Position numbers and translations under genes: made by a program | Notes under the pieces: model-generated | The model's input: only the letters and a program-made list of their open reading frames with translations | The model's database searches: none | What the model was told of the DNA's origin: nothing | Part shown: positions 35,504-43,206 of the stretch, piece after piece | Layout of the letters: every line of letters begins with the position of its first letter | Numbering within the stretch: the stretch's first letter is position 1 | From: JALQUL01 sp964556425 | GTDB lineage: Bacteria; Pseudomonadota; Gammaproteobacteria; Burkholderiales; Burkholderiaceae_C | Reading direction: 5' to 3' | Length of the DNA: 64,000 nucleotides | NCBI GenBank assembly: GCA_964556425.1 | Contig: CAZKWC010000001.1 | Span: 1 to 64,000, forward strand

Positions 35504-35760
35504 TATTTAGTCTCGATTGCTTTGCCAGTTTCTGGGTTGAAATAAATTTCAACTTTTTTGCCGTCTTTGTCAGCACCATAAATTTCATAACATTTACCGC
35601 TGCTCACTTTAAATGTTTTGATGGTGTAACCTTGGTCAACCATGGTTTTTTTGAAGTCAGCTTCTTTCATCCATTTAGCTTCAGGCACATCACATTTAGG
35701 ACCTGCAAAAGCAGCAGCAGAAACACCAAGAGCAGCAACTAATAATACAATAGCTTTCAT
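35503..35760 (-). CDS. Small periplasmic PepSY-domain protein
   Basis: The 85-residue protein has a signal peptide (about 1-19, ending AAAFA) and a short PepSY-like domain: WMKEADFKKTMVDQGYTIKTF, then KCYEIYGADKDGKKVEIYFNPETGK. Two Cys residues could form a disulfide. PepSY proteins of this size often accompany b-type cytochromes, as here, where the cytochrome b561 gene is translationally coupled. The role may be in haem protein or metal handling, but is not established. Confidence 0.85.
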   Translation of the reverse strand: MKAIVLLVAALGVSAAAFAGPKCDVPEAKWMKEADFKKTMVDQGYTIKTFKVSSGKCYEIYGADKDGKKVEIYFNPETGKAIETK

Positions 35761-36041
35761 TTTTTCCCTTAAAAATTAACATTTTACAAATAACACAAAA
35801 TAGATTTCGCTTGAGTAAGAGCGGTTTTTAAACAGCATCTTGAAGCGATGTGTGTATCTTAAAATTGCTATCTTAAGAGTTGCTTAATACAGATTAAGGT
35901 TTTCTTAAATAGAGAATTACCCTTTGATCAATGCAGGAGGATAAGTTGTTTGCTTTTCTTAATAGTTTACAAAAATAGTTAATTTGAGAAAATTTTGCAA
36001 GGTAATTAGGCTTTGAATTGAATTCGTTATAATACAAGCTA
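35761..36041. promoter_or_regulatory. Intergenic control region upstream of the PepSY gene and the SAH riboswitch
   Basis: About 280 bases without a gene. A perfect TATAAT at 36028-36033 on the plus strand lies just before the riboswitch and is the likely -10 box; the -35 box is weak. The remaining AT-rich sequence probably holds the minus-strand promoter of the PepSY/cytochrome pair. Confidence 0.55.
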
Positions 36042-36140
36042 CTCGAGGAGCGCTGCAGTTGGCTAGCATTTATAGGTTCAACAAGGCTCGAGATTATTTT
36101 CAACTGCGCTCACCCACTTAGGCGAATGTGAGGTGAGCCT
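36042..36140 (+). ncRNA. SAH (S-adenosylhomocysteine) riboswitch
   Basis: The leader has the hallmarks of the SAH riboswitch: CTCGAGGAGCGCTGCAG (36042-36058), AAGGCTCGAG (36083-36092) closing the outer helix with CTCGAG, then AACTGCGCTCACC (36102-36114), where GCGCTCA-type bases pair back to the GGAGCGC side, and a later GGTGAGCC (36132-36139) that can pair with the CTCACC strand. SAH riboswitches are common in Betaproteobacteria before ahcY, metH and metF and switch expression on when SAH accumulates. It ends about 70 bases before a homocysteine methyltransferase gene, a fitting target. Confidence 0.85.
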
Positions 36141-36208
36141 TTCATCCTAACGATGCATGGCAAGGCACTCATTTCCTATTTGGTTTCAACCCCTAGAAAG
36201 TTTGAATC

Positions 36209-37288
36209 ATGAGTGCAACACAAGTTTCTTCTACCAATCGTTTTACCCATTTATTAGCCACTAAACCATGGTTATTAGCCGATGGTGCAACAGGCAGTAA
36301 TTTATTTGAAGTAGGTTTAGTTTCTGGCGACGCCCCAGAGTTGTGGAATAGCGAACAGCCGGAAAAAATTAACAACTTACATCAGTCATTTGTTGACGCA
36401 GGTGCTGATATTATTTTGACCAATAGTTTTGGTGGTACTCGGTACCGTTTAAAACTGCATAATGCACAAGATAGAGTTGAAGAGCTCAATGTTTTGGCTG
36501 CACAAATTGCCCGTAAAGTGGCTGACAACAGTGGTCGTACTGTAGTGGTGGCCGGTAGTATTGGCCCAACCGGCGAAATCATGGAGCCGATTGGTCCATT
36601 AACATTTGAACAGGCCAAAGAAGCTTTTGCAGAGCAAGCTCGTGCTTTAGCAAAAGGTGGTGCTGATGTGATGTGGATTGAAACCATGTCCTCTCCTGAT
36701 GAAGTCCGAGCAGCGGTTGAGGGTGTTGCCACTGTGGGTTTACCTGTGGTTTGTACGGTTAGTTTTGATACCAATGGTCGCACCATGATGGGTGTTTCAC
36801 CTAGTGATTTTGCCGAACTAGAAAGATCATTAACACCACGTTTGGCTGCATGTGGTACTAACTGTGGAGTGGGTGCTTCTGAGGTAGTGGCTTGTATTCA
36901 TAATTTGGCAGAAGCGGCTGGCCCAGATGTGGTGTTAATTGCCAAAGGCAATTGCGGCATTCCACAATATATTGATGGAAAAATTTGCTATAACGGTACA
37001 CCAGAATTAATGGCCGTTTATGCTCGTATGGCCTTAGATGCAGGTGCACGTATTATTGGCGGCTGCTGTGGTACTTCACCGCTACATTTAAAAGCGATGC
37101 ATGATGCATTAGTGGCGCACACCAAAGGCGCTAGTCCAGAGTTAGAGCAAATTATTGGTCAGTTGGGCGAAGTGTCAACCGGTGCAAAAGCACAGTGGGC
37201 TGGCGAGCAAAGTCGTGAAGCAGGAGCTGCAGCAGGAGCGACTACTCGCCGTAGTAGTGGCCGCCGTGGTGCTAGTTCAGCTAATTAA
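36209..37288 (+). CDS. Betaine/homocysteine S-methyltransferase family protein
   Basis: The 359-residue protein has the zinc-dependent homocysteine methyltransferase fold: LLADGATGSNLF at the start, NCGVG (Cys 219) and GGCCGTSP (Cys 286 and 287) supplying the three zinc ligands. It methylates homocysteine to methionine using a betaine-type or other methyl donor. Context favours glycine betaine, yielding dimethylglycine. It lies downstream of an SAH riboswitch. The C-terminal tail after about residue 325 is low-complexity and Arg-rich (TTRRSSGRRGASSAN), like those of the demethylation enzymes. Confidence 0.88.
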   Translation: MSATQVSSTNRFTHLLATKPWLLADGATGSNLFEVGLVSGDAPELWNSEQPEKINNLHQSFVDAGADIILTNSFGGTRYRLKLHNAQDRVEELNVLAAQIARKVADNSGRTVVVAGSIGPTGEIMEPIGPLTFEQAKEAFAEQARALAKGGADVMWIETMSSPDEVRAAVEGVATVGLPVVCTVSFDTNGRTMMGVSPSDFAELERSLTPRLAACGTNCGVGASEVVACIHNLAEAAGPDVVLIAKGNCGIPQYIDGKICYNGTPELMAVYARMALDAGARIIGGCCGTSPLHLKAMHDALVAHTKGASPELEQIIGQLGEVSTGAKAQWAGEQSREAGAAAGATTRRSSGRRGASSAN

Positions 37289-37613
37289 TGAGCAAATACA
37301 TAGATTAAGAATTGGGCTTTATGCTGTTTTGAAGGACAGCATAAAGTTTGATTGAAGATTTAAAAACCAGTGCTGTATGTGCACTGGTTTTTTTTTGAAT
37401 GGCCACTAAAGGCCAATTATTTTTTACTTTGAAATAGCCGATTACAGTTCAAGCTAAGAATGTGCTTAGGAGTTTTATTACTGCAGCCATAAGCACAAAA
37501 ATACTTCAAGTGAATTGGAACTTGAAATGTCGCCCTTGAGGCTTGCTTTTTTTGAAATTTGCATAGAATCAAAACAGAAATGACAAAATATGAATCAATA
37601 TCAATGAGGTTTT
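37289..37613. other. Intergenic region with two terminators and a dyad
   Basis: This 325-base region has no gene. Hairpin TTTATGCTGT/ACAGCATAAA spans 37318-37345. A strong terminator, AAAACCAGTGC/GCACTGGTTTT, spans 37363-37391 with a following T run and ends the homocysteine methyltransferase transcript. A dyad TTCAAGT-N8-ACTTGAA (37505-37526) lies upstream of the exporter gene and could be an operator. Confidence 0.7.
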
Positions 37614-38486
37614 ATGCGAGATTCTGTTAAAGGCAGTTTAATGGTGGCAGTGGCAACCTTGGGTTGGAGTTTAAGTGGTATGTTTGTAAGAGCACTACCA
37701 CGCCTAGATTCTTGGACCATTAATGCCTTTAGAGGAATTAATATGGCGCTGGTATTGATGATTTGGATTTTTTTGCGTTATCGTAAAAATGCCATCACCA
37801 TTATGCGAACCCCTGACAAAATGGCCATGTTTTGGTTTGCCTTCTTTTTTGTTTTAGGTACTTCAATGTACATTATGGCGATTCAATTGGCTAATGTAGC
37901 AGCGGTTGCAAGTTTAGGTGCAACCTCAGCCTTATTTGCAGCTGTGATTGGGCGATTGTGGTTAGGCGAAAAAACATCTTCTATTTTTTATATTGCTATT
38001 TTATTGGCAATAGCAGGTGTGATATTTATTGCAAAAGGTGAATCGAGCCAATCAAGTACAGGTTTATTAGGTTCTATTATTGCTTTAGGCGTTGCTTTAG
38101 CCTTTGCGATTCAAAGTGCGGCACTTCGCAAATATCGCGATATTCCCATGGAGCCGGCTTATGTTTATGGTGGGCTTACAGTTTTTTTAAGCGTATTTTT
38201 ATTGCATGGCATTATGCAACCCACCTGGCAAGAGTATGGCATTTTATTGGCAATGGGCGCTTTCCAACTCGCTATTCCTGGTGTGTTTTATTTAAAAGGT
38301 GCTAAATATGTGACCGCTGTACAAATGGTATTGATTTCCATGATGGATACCTTTTTGAATCCATTATGGGTGTGGTTGCTAGTAGGAGAAGAACCCACTA
38401 AAAACACGTTTTACGGTGCAGTTTTTATTTTAGTTGCCATTTTAGCCACTACCTTTTTAGGTCAAGCTAAACCCAATAATAAGTAG
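37614..38486 (+). CDS. EamA/DMT-family transporter
   Basis: The 290-residue protein has ten predicted membrane helices in two EamA repeats, starting MVAVATLGWSLSGMFVRALP and, in the second half, GLLGSIIALGVALAFAIQSAAL. The drug/metabolite superfamily exports amino acids, metabolites or drugs. The substrate is unknown. It is a single-gene unit, with terminators on both sides. No relation to the amine island is shown apart from position. Confidence 0.9.
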   Translation: MRDSVKGSLMVAVATLGWSLSGMFVRALPRLDSWTINAFRGINMALVLMIWIFLRYRKNAITIMRTPDKMAMFWFAFFFVLGTSMYIMAIQLANVAAVASLGATSALFAAVIGRLWLGEKTSSIFYIAILLAIAGVIFIAKGESSQSSTGLLGSIIALGVALAFAIQSAALRKYRDIPMEPAYVYGGLTVFLSVFLLHGIMQPTWQEYGILLAMGAFQLAIPGVFYLKGAKYVTAVQMVLISMMDTFLNPLWVWLLVGEEPTKNTFYGAVFILVAILATTFLGQAKPNNK

Positions 38487-38570
38487 CAAAACTTGGTGTT
38501 TTACGATTGGCAATTTGATGTTTTTTCAATTACAACTTGACTCTTAAGTCATTGCCTAAAAACCAATTAA

Positions 38571-38604
38571 AAAAGCCCAAACCAATGAAGGTTTGGGCTT
38601 TTTT
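38571..38604. terminator. Bidirectional terminator between the exporter and phasin genes
   Basis: Thirteen-base perfect stem AAAAGCCCAAACC (38571-38583) and GGTTTGGGCTTTT (38590-38602), six-base loop, with A and T runs on either side. Confidence 0.93.
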
Positions 38605-38649
38605 ATATACAACTAAGCTTGCTCGAGAAACTTAGTTATATGATAAAAA

Positions 38650-39216
38650 TTAACGCTTTTTAGCAACTGCAGCTGTAGCAGCAGAAGTAGCAGTTTGTGT
38701 TGCTTTAACAGCAGAAGCAGCAACAGAAGTCATGTTGGCTTCAGCAGCTTCAGTAGCTTGTTTAACCGCTTTTTGAACTGATTCAAAAGCACCGTTAGCA
38801 GCAGTAACAGCGTTTTTCAATACTGCAACAGCAGCTTCAGAACCGGCTGGTGCATTTTTTGTTGCTGTGTCAACCAAATCCATAAATTGTTTTTGGCCTT
38901 CAGCTGTTTTAGCTTCAGCAGCTTTAGCGAATTCTGCGCTGGTGCTTGAAGCGATGTCATATAAATGACGGCTGTAAGAAGCAGCTTTGTCAGCCAATGG
39001 TTGTAACAAGCTAGCTTGTAAAGCTAATAATTGTTGTGCATCTTTAACGCCAAATGCAGCTTGTGCATTTTCGTTAGTTTCTGTTAAAGCAGCTTTAGCA
39101 GCGTTAACATTGAGTTCTACTAATTTTTCAACGCCTTCGAAAGCTTTGGTAGTTAAACCGAATAAAGATTCGAGGTTTGCTTTTTGTGCGGCTACGATTT
39201 GTTCAGGAGTCATCAT
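38650..39216 (-). CDS. phaP: Phasin family protein (polyhydroxyalkanoate granule protein)
   Basis: Starting at the ATG at 39214-39216 gives 188 residues; the next codon is also ATG. The sequence follows the phasin pattern: MTPEQIVAAQKANLESLFGL, amphipathic helices with KAFEGVEKLVELN, then LQASLLQPLADKAASYSRHLYDIA, and an Ala/Thr/Lys-rich C-terminus ending VAKKR. Phasins coat polyhydroxyalkanoate granules and regulate their size. Two palindromes upstream resemble PhaR-type operators. This implies carbon storage as polyhydroxyalkanoate, though no synthase gene is in the window. Confidence 0.93.
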   Translation of the reverse strand: MMTPEQIVAAQKANLESLFGLTTKAFEGVEKLVELNVNAAKAALTETNENAQAAFGVKDAQQLLALQASLLQPLADKAASYSRHLYDIASSTSAEFAKAAEAKTAEGQKQFMDLVDTATKNAPAGSEAAVAVLKNAVTAANGAFESVQKAVKQATEAAEANMTSVAASAVKATQTATSAATAAVAKKR

Positions 39217-39295
39217 GGTAATTTCCAATCAAGTAAAGTTAAGGAACCGAAAAGTTCTAGCGCTCTCCAACCCGACAAGACCGATTGCCTTGTTT

Positions 39296-39370
39296 ATGTT
39301 GCAGTGCAGCATGAGTTGAATTATAGGCCAGTTTTTTTGGATTTCAAGATATTTTTGTTGCGCTGCAACA
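39296..39370. promoter_or_regulatory. Two TGTTGC-N3-GCARCA palindromes upstream of phasin (putative PhaR-type operators)
   Basis: TGTTGC-AGT-GCAGCA (39297-39311) and TGTTGC-GCT-GCAACA (39356-39370) are near-identical palindromes 59 bases apart, in the divergent region between phasin and the deacetylase gene. PhaR repressors are known to bind TGC-rich sequences before phasin genes. The second copy is a perfect arm-to-arm palindrome. Confidence 0.6.
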
Positions 39371-39439
39371 TTTTTATTGAAATTCATCAAAAAAACATCA
39401 AAAACCCCCAAATATATATTTATAGAATGGATTTCATGG

Positions 39440-40399
39440 ATGAAAGCTTACTTTTGTGACCAATTTGTTTTGCCTTTACCCCCTGGTCACCGTTTTCCAA
39501 TGCAAAAATATAAGCTTCTTAGAGATGAAATTGCGCATTTTTTTCCTTTAATTGAATTAACGCAAGCGCCAGAGGCAAGCGATGGTCAGCTAGCTTTGGT
39601 GCACACCATCGCCTATATAGAGGCGGTCGTCAAAGGGCAATTGAGTGCACAACAACAAAAAGAAATTGGTTTTCCTTGGTCAGAGGCCATGGTCGAGCGA
39701 TCTAGAAGATCGGTAGGAGCCACTATTGCGGCCTGTCAAACTGCTTTAAATGAAGGCATTGCAGGAAATTTAGCAGGCGGTACGCATCATGCATATGCAG
39801 ACAAAGGCAGTGGTTTTTGCGTTTTTAATGATGTGGCTGTGGCTAGCCGAATGATTCAAATAGTATGGGCTAGGCAAAATAAGACTATACACAGCCCGGC
39901 ATTTAAGGTGGCGATTATTGATTTAGACGTACATCAAGGAGATGGAAGCGCCGCAATTTTTAAAAATGATGAGTCAGTATGGACATTATCTATGCATGGA
40001 GCGACTAATTTTCCGTTTCAAAAGCAACAAAGTAATCAAGATGTTGCCTTAGCAGATGGTTGTGAAGACAAGGCCTATTGCTTAGCTCTTGAACAAGCCT
40101 TAGTAGAGCTAGAGCACAATTTCAAAGCTGATTTTGTGATTTATGTAGCTGGAGCAGACCCATTAAAAACCGATCGATTGGGCAAACTTTCTTTGAGTCC
40201 TGAGGGTTTGCAAACGAGAGACAAAATAGTCTTGGAGTGGGCTTATGAAAGGCGTTTGCCATTGGCATTTTGTATGGCAGGTGGTTATAGTCATTCTATT
40301 ACAGATACGGTAAATGCACAAAAAAATACTTTTGAGATGGCATTATTTTATTGGCAAAAATGGCAAGAAAGACGAAGAATTGAGGCAACATCCGCCTAA
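39440..40399 (+). CDS. Histone-deacetylase-family (acetylpolyamine/acetoin-type) hydrolase
   Basis: I prefer the ATG at 39440, giving 319 residues beginning MKAYFCDQFVLPLPPGHRFPM, the usual family start; an earlier in-frame start would extend into the divergent control region. Zinc ligands are visible in IIDLDVHQGDG (Asp, His) and YVAGADPLKTD (Asp), and LAGGTHHAYADKGSGFCVFND carries the catalytic His pair. Bacterial members hydrolyse acetylated amines or similar substrates. The natural substrate here is unknown. Confidence 0.9.
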   Translation: MKAYFCDQFVLPLPPGHRFPMQKYKLLRDEIAHFFPLIELTQAPEASDGQLALVHTIAYIEAVVKGQLSAQQQKEIGFPWSEAMVERSRRSVGATIAACQTALNEGIAGNLAGGTHHAYADKGSGFCVFNDVAVASRMIQIVWARQNKTIHSPAFKVAIIDLDVHQGDGSAAIFKNDESVWTLSMHGATNFPFQKQQSNQDVALADGCEDKAYCLALEQALVELEHNFKADFVIYVAGADPLKTDRLGKLSLSPEGLQTRDKIVLEWAYERRLPLAFCMAGGYSHSITDTVNAQKNTFEMALFYWQKWQERRRIEATSA

Positions 40400-40419
40400 A
40401 ATGACAAACGAGTATTTTT

Positions 40420-40569
40420 ATGAAAAATGGATTAAAAATACGATGGCCAATAGGTCTTCATTTAGTCAATCAATGGTCGTTTGGAACAATAGCAAGGCTG
40501 ATTTTCCTCGTAATTGTTTTTATGGGGTTTCAAATCATCAAGCTATTGAGCCACCGCCTTGATGGCTAG
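40420..40569 (+). CDS. Possible 49-residue single-span membrane protein
   Basis: An ATG at 40420 opens a 49-codon frame with a membrane helix (TIARLIFLVIVFMGFQIIKLL) preceded by a Trp/Pro/Arg-containing N-terminus and ending HRLDG. It fills most of the gap between the deacetylase and thioesterase genes. The ribosome site is weak and an overlapping longer frame (40314-40562) is less protein-like. I have no family match; existence is uncertain. Confidence 0.3.
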   Translation: MKNGLKIRWPIGLHLVNQWSFGTIARLIFLVIVFMGFQIIKLLSHRLDG

Positions 40570-40625
40570 CGGTAGAAAAAATTGGCCTGATAGGTTCTCT
40601 GTTTATTCTTTATTTCATCTTTCAA

Positions 40626-41066
40626 ATGACAAAAGTTCAAGCCAATACCACTTCACAATACAAAGCCTTTAAAGAAATTGCGACTCGCTGGATGGACAAT
40701 GATATGTATGGGCATATCAATAATGTGGTTTATTACAGCTGGTTTGATACAGCAGTAAATGCCTATTTAATTGAGCAAGGAGCACTCCATCCTTTGCATA
40801 GCGATTTTATTGGATTAGTCATAGAAACCCATTGCAATTACTTTGCGCCTTTATCGTTTCCAGAAACGGTTAAATTAGGTATTCGAGTTGCCGCTATGGG
40901 CCGCACGAGTGTGCGTTATGAGATTGGTGTTTTTTCTGCTAGTTCGGACATCTGTGTCGCCCAAGGTCATTTTGTGCATGTCTATGTAGATGCCCTAGAG
41001 CGACGCCCTATTGAATTACCGAGTCACCTAAAAAAAGCCCTTCAGCCTTTATTAATGATAGAGTAA
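40626..41066 (+). CDS. Acyl-CoA thioesterase, 4-hydroxybenzoyl-CoA thioesterase fold
   Basis: The 146-residue protein has the hot-dog fold signature RWMDNDMYGHINNVVYYSWFDTAVN, where the Asp after Trp-Met is the catalytic residue of the 4HBT/YbgC type. It would hydrolyse an acyl-CoA thioester in the cytoplasm. The length is normal. The nitroreductase gene follows by about 40 bases on the same strand, so they may share a transcript. Substrate unknown. Confidence 0.92.
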   Translation: MTKVQANTTSQYKAFKEIATRWMDNDMYGHINNVVYYSWFDTAVNAYLIEQGALHPLHSDFIGLVIETHCNYFAPLSFPETVKLGIRVAAMGRTSVRYEIGVFSASSDICVAQGHFVHVYVDALERRPIELPSHLKKALQPLLMIE

Positions 41067-41109
41067 GTGTGAGAGTAAATTGTTAAAACTTATTAAGGAG
41101 ACCTGTTCT

Positions 41110-41805
41110 GTGAGCCAAAATTCAATTGACCAAATTATTACCAGTCGTATGTCAGCAAGGGCCTTTACTCAACAGGCGGTTGCCAAAGAGTTAATTGAGC
41201 AAATTTTATATGTCGCTAGCCGCGCTCCTTCAGGCACCAATACCCAACCTTGGAAGGCTTATGTTTTACAGGGTAACAGCCGAGATCAATTAGTTGAAAA
41301 AGTATGCAAAGCCCATAACGAGATAAGACAAGATCCGTCGTTGGCAAAAAATTATCAAGAAGAATATGACTATTACCCTACCCAGTGGGTTAGCCCCTAT
41401 ATTGATCGTCGACGTGAGAATGGTTGGGGCTTGTATGGCTTATTAGGTATTGGTAAAGCAGATAAAGACAAAATGCATGAGCAGCATCAACGTAACTACC
41501 AGTTTTTTGATGCGCCTGTAGGCTTGATGTTTACAGTAGATAAAGTCATGGGCCGAGGTAGTCTATTAGATTATGGTATGTTTTTAGAAAATCTTATGAT
41601 TAGTGCAAGAGGACATGGTTTACATACTTGCCCACAAGCGGCTTGGAATGGCTTTTCTAAAATTATTTTGCCGCATATTGGGGCTCAAGAAAATGAAATG
41701 ATGGTCTGTGGTGTGGCTTTGGGTTATGCCGATGAGTCCCATATTGTGAATACATTTAGCACCCCCCGAGTGCCGGTTGCAGAATTTACTAAATGGCTTG
41801 ATTAA
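41110..41805 (+). CDS. Nitroreductase family FMN oxidoreductase
   Basis: I choose the GTG at 41110 because AAGGAG lies nine bases before it; an in-frame TTG at 41080 has no ribosome site. The resulting 231-residue protein has ITSRMSARAF (FMN phosphate-binding Arg residues), ASRAPSGTNTQPWKAYVL and a C-terminal VCGVALGYADE, all typical of the nitroreductase superfamily. It reduces nitro or quinone compounds with NAD(P)H. The physiological substrate is not known. Confidence 0.92.
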   Translation: MSQNSIDQIITSRMSARAFTQQAVAKELIEQILYVASRAPSGTNTQPWKAYVLQGNSRDQLVEKVCKAHNEIRQDPSLAKNYQEEYDYYPTQWVSPYIDRRRENGWGLYGLLGIGKADKDKMHEQHQRNYQFFDAPVGLMFTVDKVMGRGSLLDYGMFLENLMISARGHGLHTCPQAAWNGFSKIILPHIGAQENEMMVCGVALGYADESHIVNTFSTPRVPVAEFTKWLD

Positions 41806-41859
41806 ATAGCTTTAGCCAAGCAGCGAATAAGCCATTTTTATAGATAAAAGGTTGTTGGA

Positions 41860-43083
41860 ATGATTATTACCAGTTTGTTAGACACAGATCTTTATAAGTT
41901 CACCATGATGCAAGTGGTGTTGCATCAGTTTCCGAGTGCCCAAGTAGAGTACAAGTTTAAATGTCGAAATCCTGGAATTGCACTAGCCCCTTTTGCAGAA
42001 GAAATTCGCACGGAAATAAAAGCCCTTTGTAGCTTGCATTTTCATGAACATGAATTGGCTTATTTGCGCTCTTTGCGTTTTATAAAAAGTGATTTTGTTG
42101 ATTTTTTAGGACTATTTAAGCTCAACGAAAAATATGTCACGATAACGCCGCAAAAAAATGGCGAACTTGAAATCAAAATTCAAGGCCCTTGGTTGCATAC
42201 AATATTGTTTGAAATCCCAGTTTTGGCAATTGTGAATGAGGTGTATTTTAGAAATACACAACCTATGCCCGATCTCATAGAGGGTCGGCAGCGTTTAGAA
42301 GTCAAACTCGAACAACTCAGAACGCCTGGTCTTGAGCAGTTAAAAATTGCTGACTATGGCACTCGTAGACGATTTAGCAAAGCTTGGCATGAAGAGGTCT
42401 TAAGGGTTTTAAGAACTCGTTTAGGCACGGTCACAAGCCCCAACAGAAACAATGCTTCGCCAGGTCAGTTTGCAGGTACTAGCAATGTTTTATGGGCTAT
42501 GAATTTAGGCCTTACGCCCTTGGGTACCATGGCTCACGAATATTTGCAGGCCTGCCAAGCATTGGGGCCGCGTCTGCGTGATAGCCAGGTTTATGCTTTT
42601 GAATCATGGGCTAAAGAATATCGTGGTGACCTGGGTATTGCCTTATCTGATGTGTACGGCATGTCGGCTTTTTTGCGTGATTTTGATATGTATTTTTGTA
42701 AACTGTTTGATGGTGCAAGGCATGACAGTGGTGACCCATTTGAATGGGGCGAAAGAATGATTGACCACTACCTTCAAAACAGAGTGGATCCTAAAACTAA
42801 AACACTTATTTTTAGTGATGGCTTAACCGTACCTCGTACCATAGAACTTTATAAGCAGTTTGCCGGACGATGCCAATTAGCCTTTGGAATAGGTACTAAT
42901 TTAACCAATGATTTGGGTTATGAGCCTTTGCAAATTGTCATGAAAATGGTGTATTGCAATGGTCAACCAGTGGCTAAATTATCCGATACTCCCTCTAAAA
43001 ATATGTGTGAAGATGAGCGTTATTTAGGTTATTTACGTCAAGTTTTTGAGCTTGACCCTCCTATTACTACTTCTTCAAAATAA
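41860..43083 (+). CDS. pncB: Nicotinate phosphoribosyltransferase
   Basis: The 407-residue protein starts with the family signature TSLLDTDLYKFTMMQVVL and has the phosphoribosyl pyrophosphate-binding elements ADYGTRRRFSKAWHEEVL, GTSNVLWAMNLGLTPLGTMAHEYL (phospho-His region) and FGIGTNLTNDLGYEPLQIVMK. It converts nicotinate and phosphoribosyl pyrophosphate to nicotinate mononucleotide, with ATP, in NAD salvage. Length and motifs are complete. It is a stand-alone gene in the plus-strand string. Confidence 0.96.
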   Translation: MIITSLLDTDLYKFTMMQVVLHQFPSAQVEYKFKCRNPGIALAPFAEEIRTEIKALCSLHFHEHELAYLRSLRFIKSDFVDFLGLFKLNEKYVTITPQKNGELEIKIQGPWLHTILFEIPVLAIVNEVYFRNTQPMPDLIEGRQRLEVKLEQLRTPGLEQLKIADYGTRRRFSKAWHEEVLRVLRTRLGTVTSPNRNNASPGQFAGTSNVLWAMNLGLTPLGTMAHEYLQACQALGPRLRDSQVYAFESWAKEYRGDLGIALSDVYGMSAFLRDFDMYFCKLFDGARHDSGDPFEWGERMIDHYLQNRVDPKTKTLIFSDGLTVPRTIELYKQFAGRCQLAFGIGTNLTNDLGYEPLQIVMKMVYCNGQPVAKLSDTPSKNMCEDERYLGYLRQVFELDPPITTSSK

Positions 43084-43206
43084 TTTTTTACTACCCGCCC
43101 CTAAGCGCTTTATCAAACAATCAATCATAGGTGGTTAAAAAGTGATATTGGGAGTTTTAGTTTGTTAATTTAGTTTTTATTCATCAGAACTCACATTCAA
43201 ATTTAT

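Noticed and set aside
40314..40562. Frame spanning the end of the deacetylase gene into the gap
   Set aside because: Starts inside the deacetylase gene in another frame and has no hydrophobic or domain pattern; the membrane-helix frame in the same gap is more protein-like.
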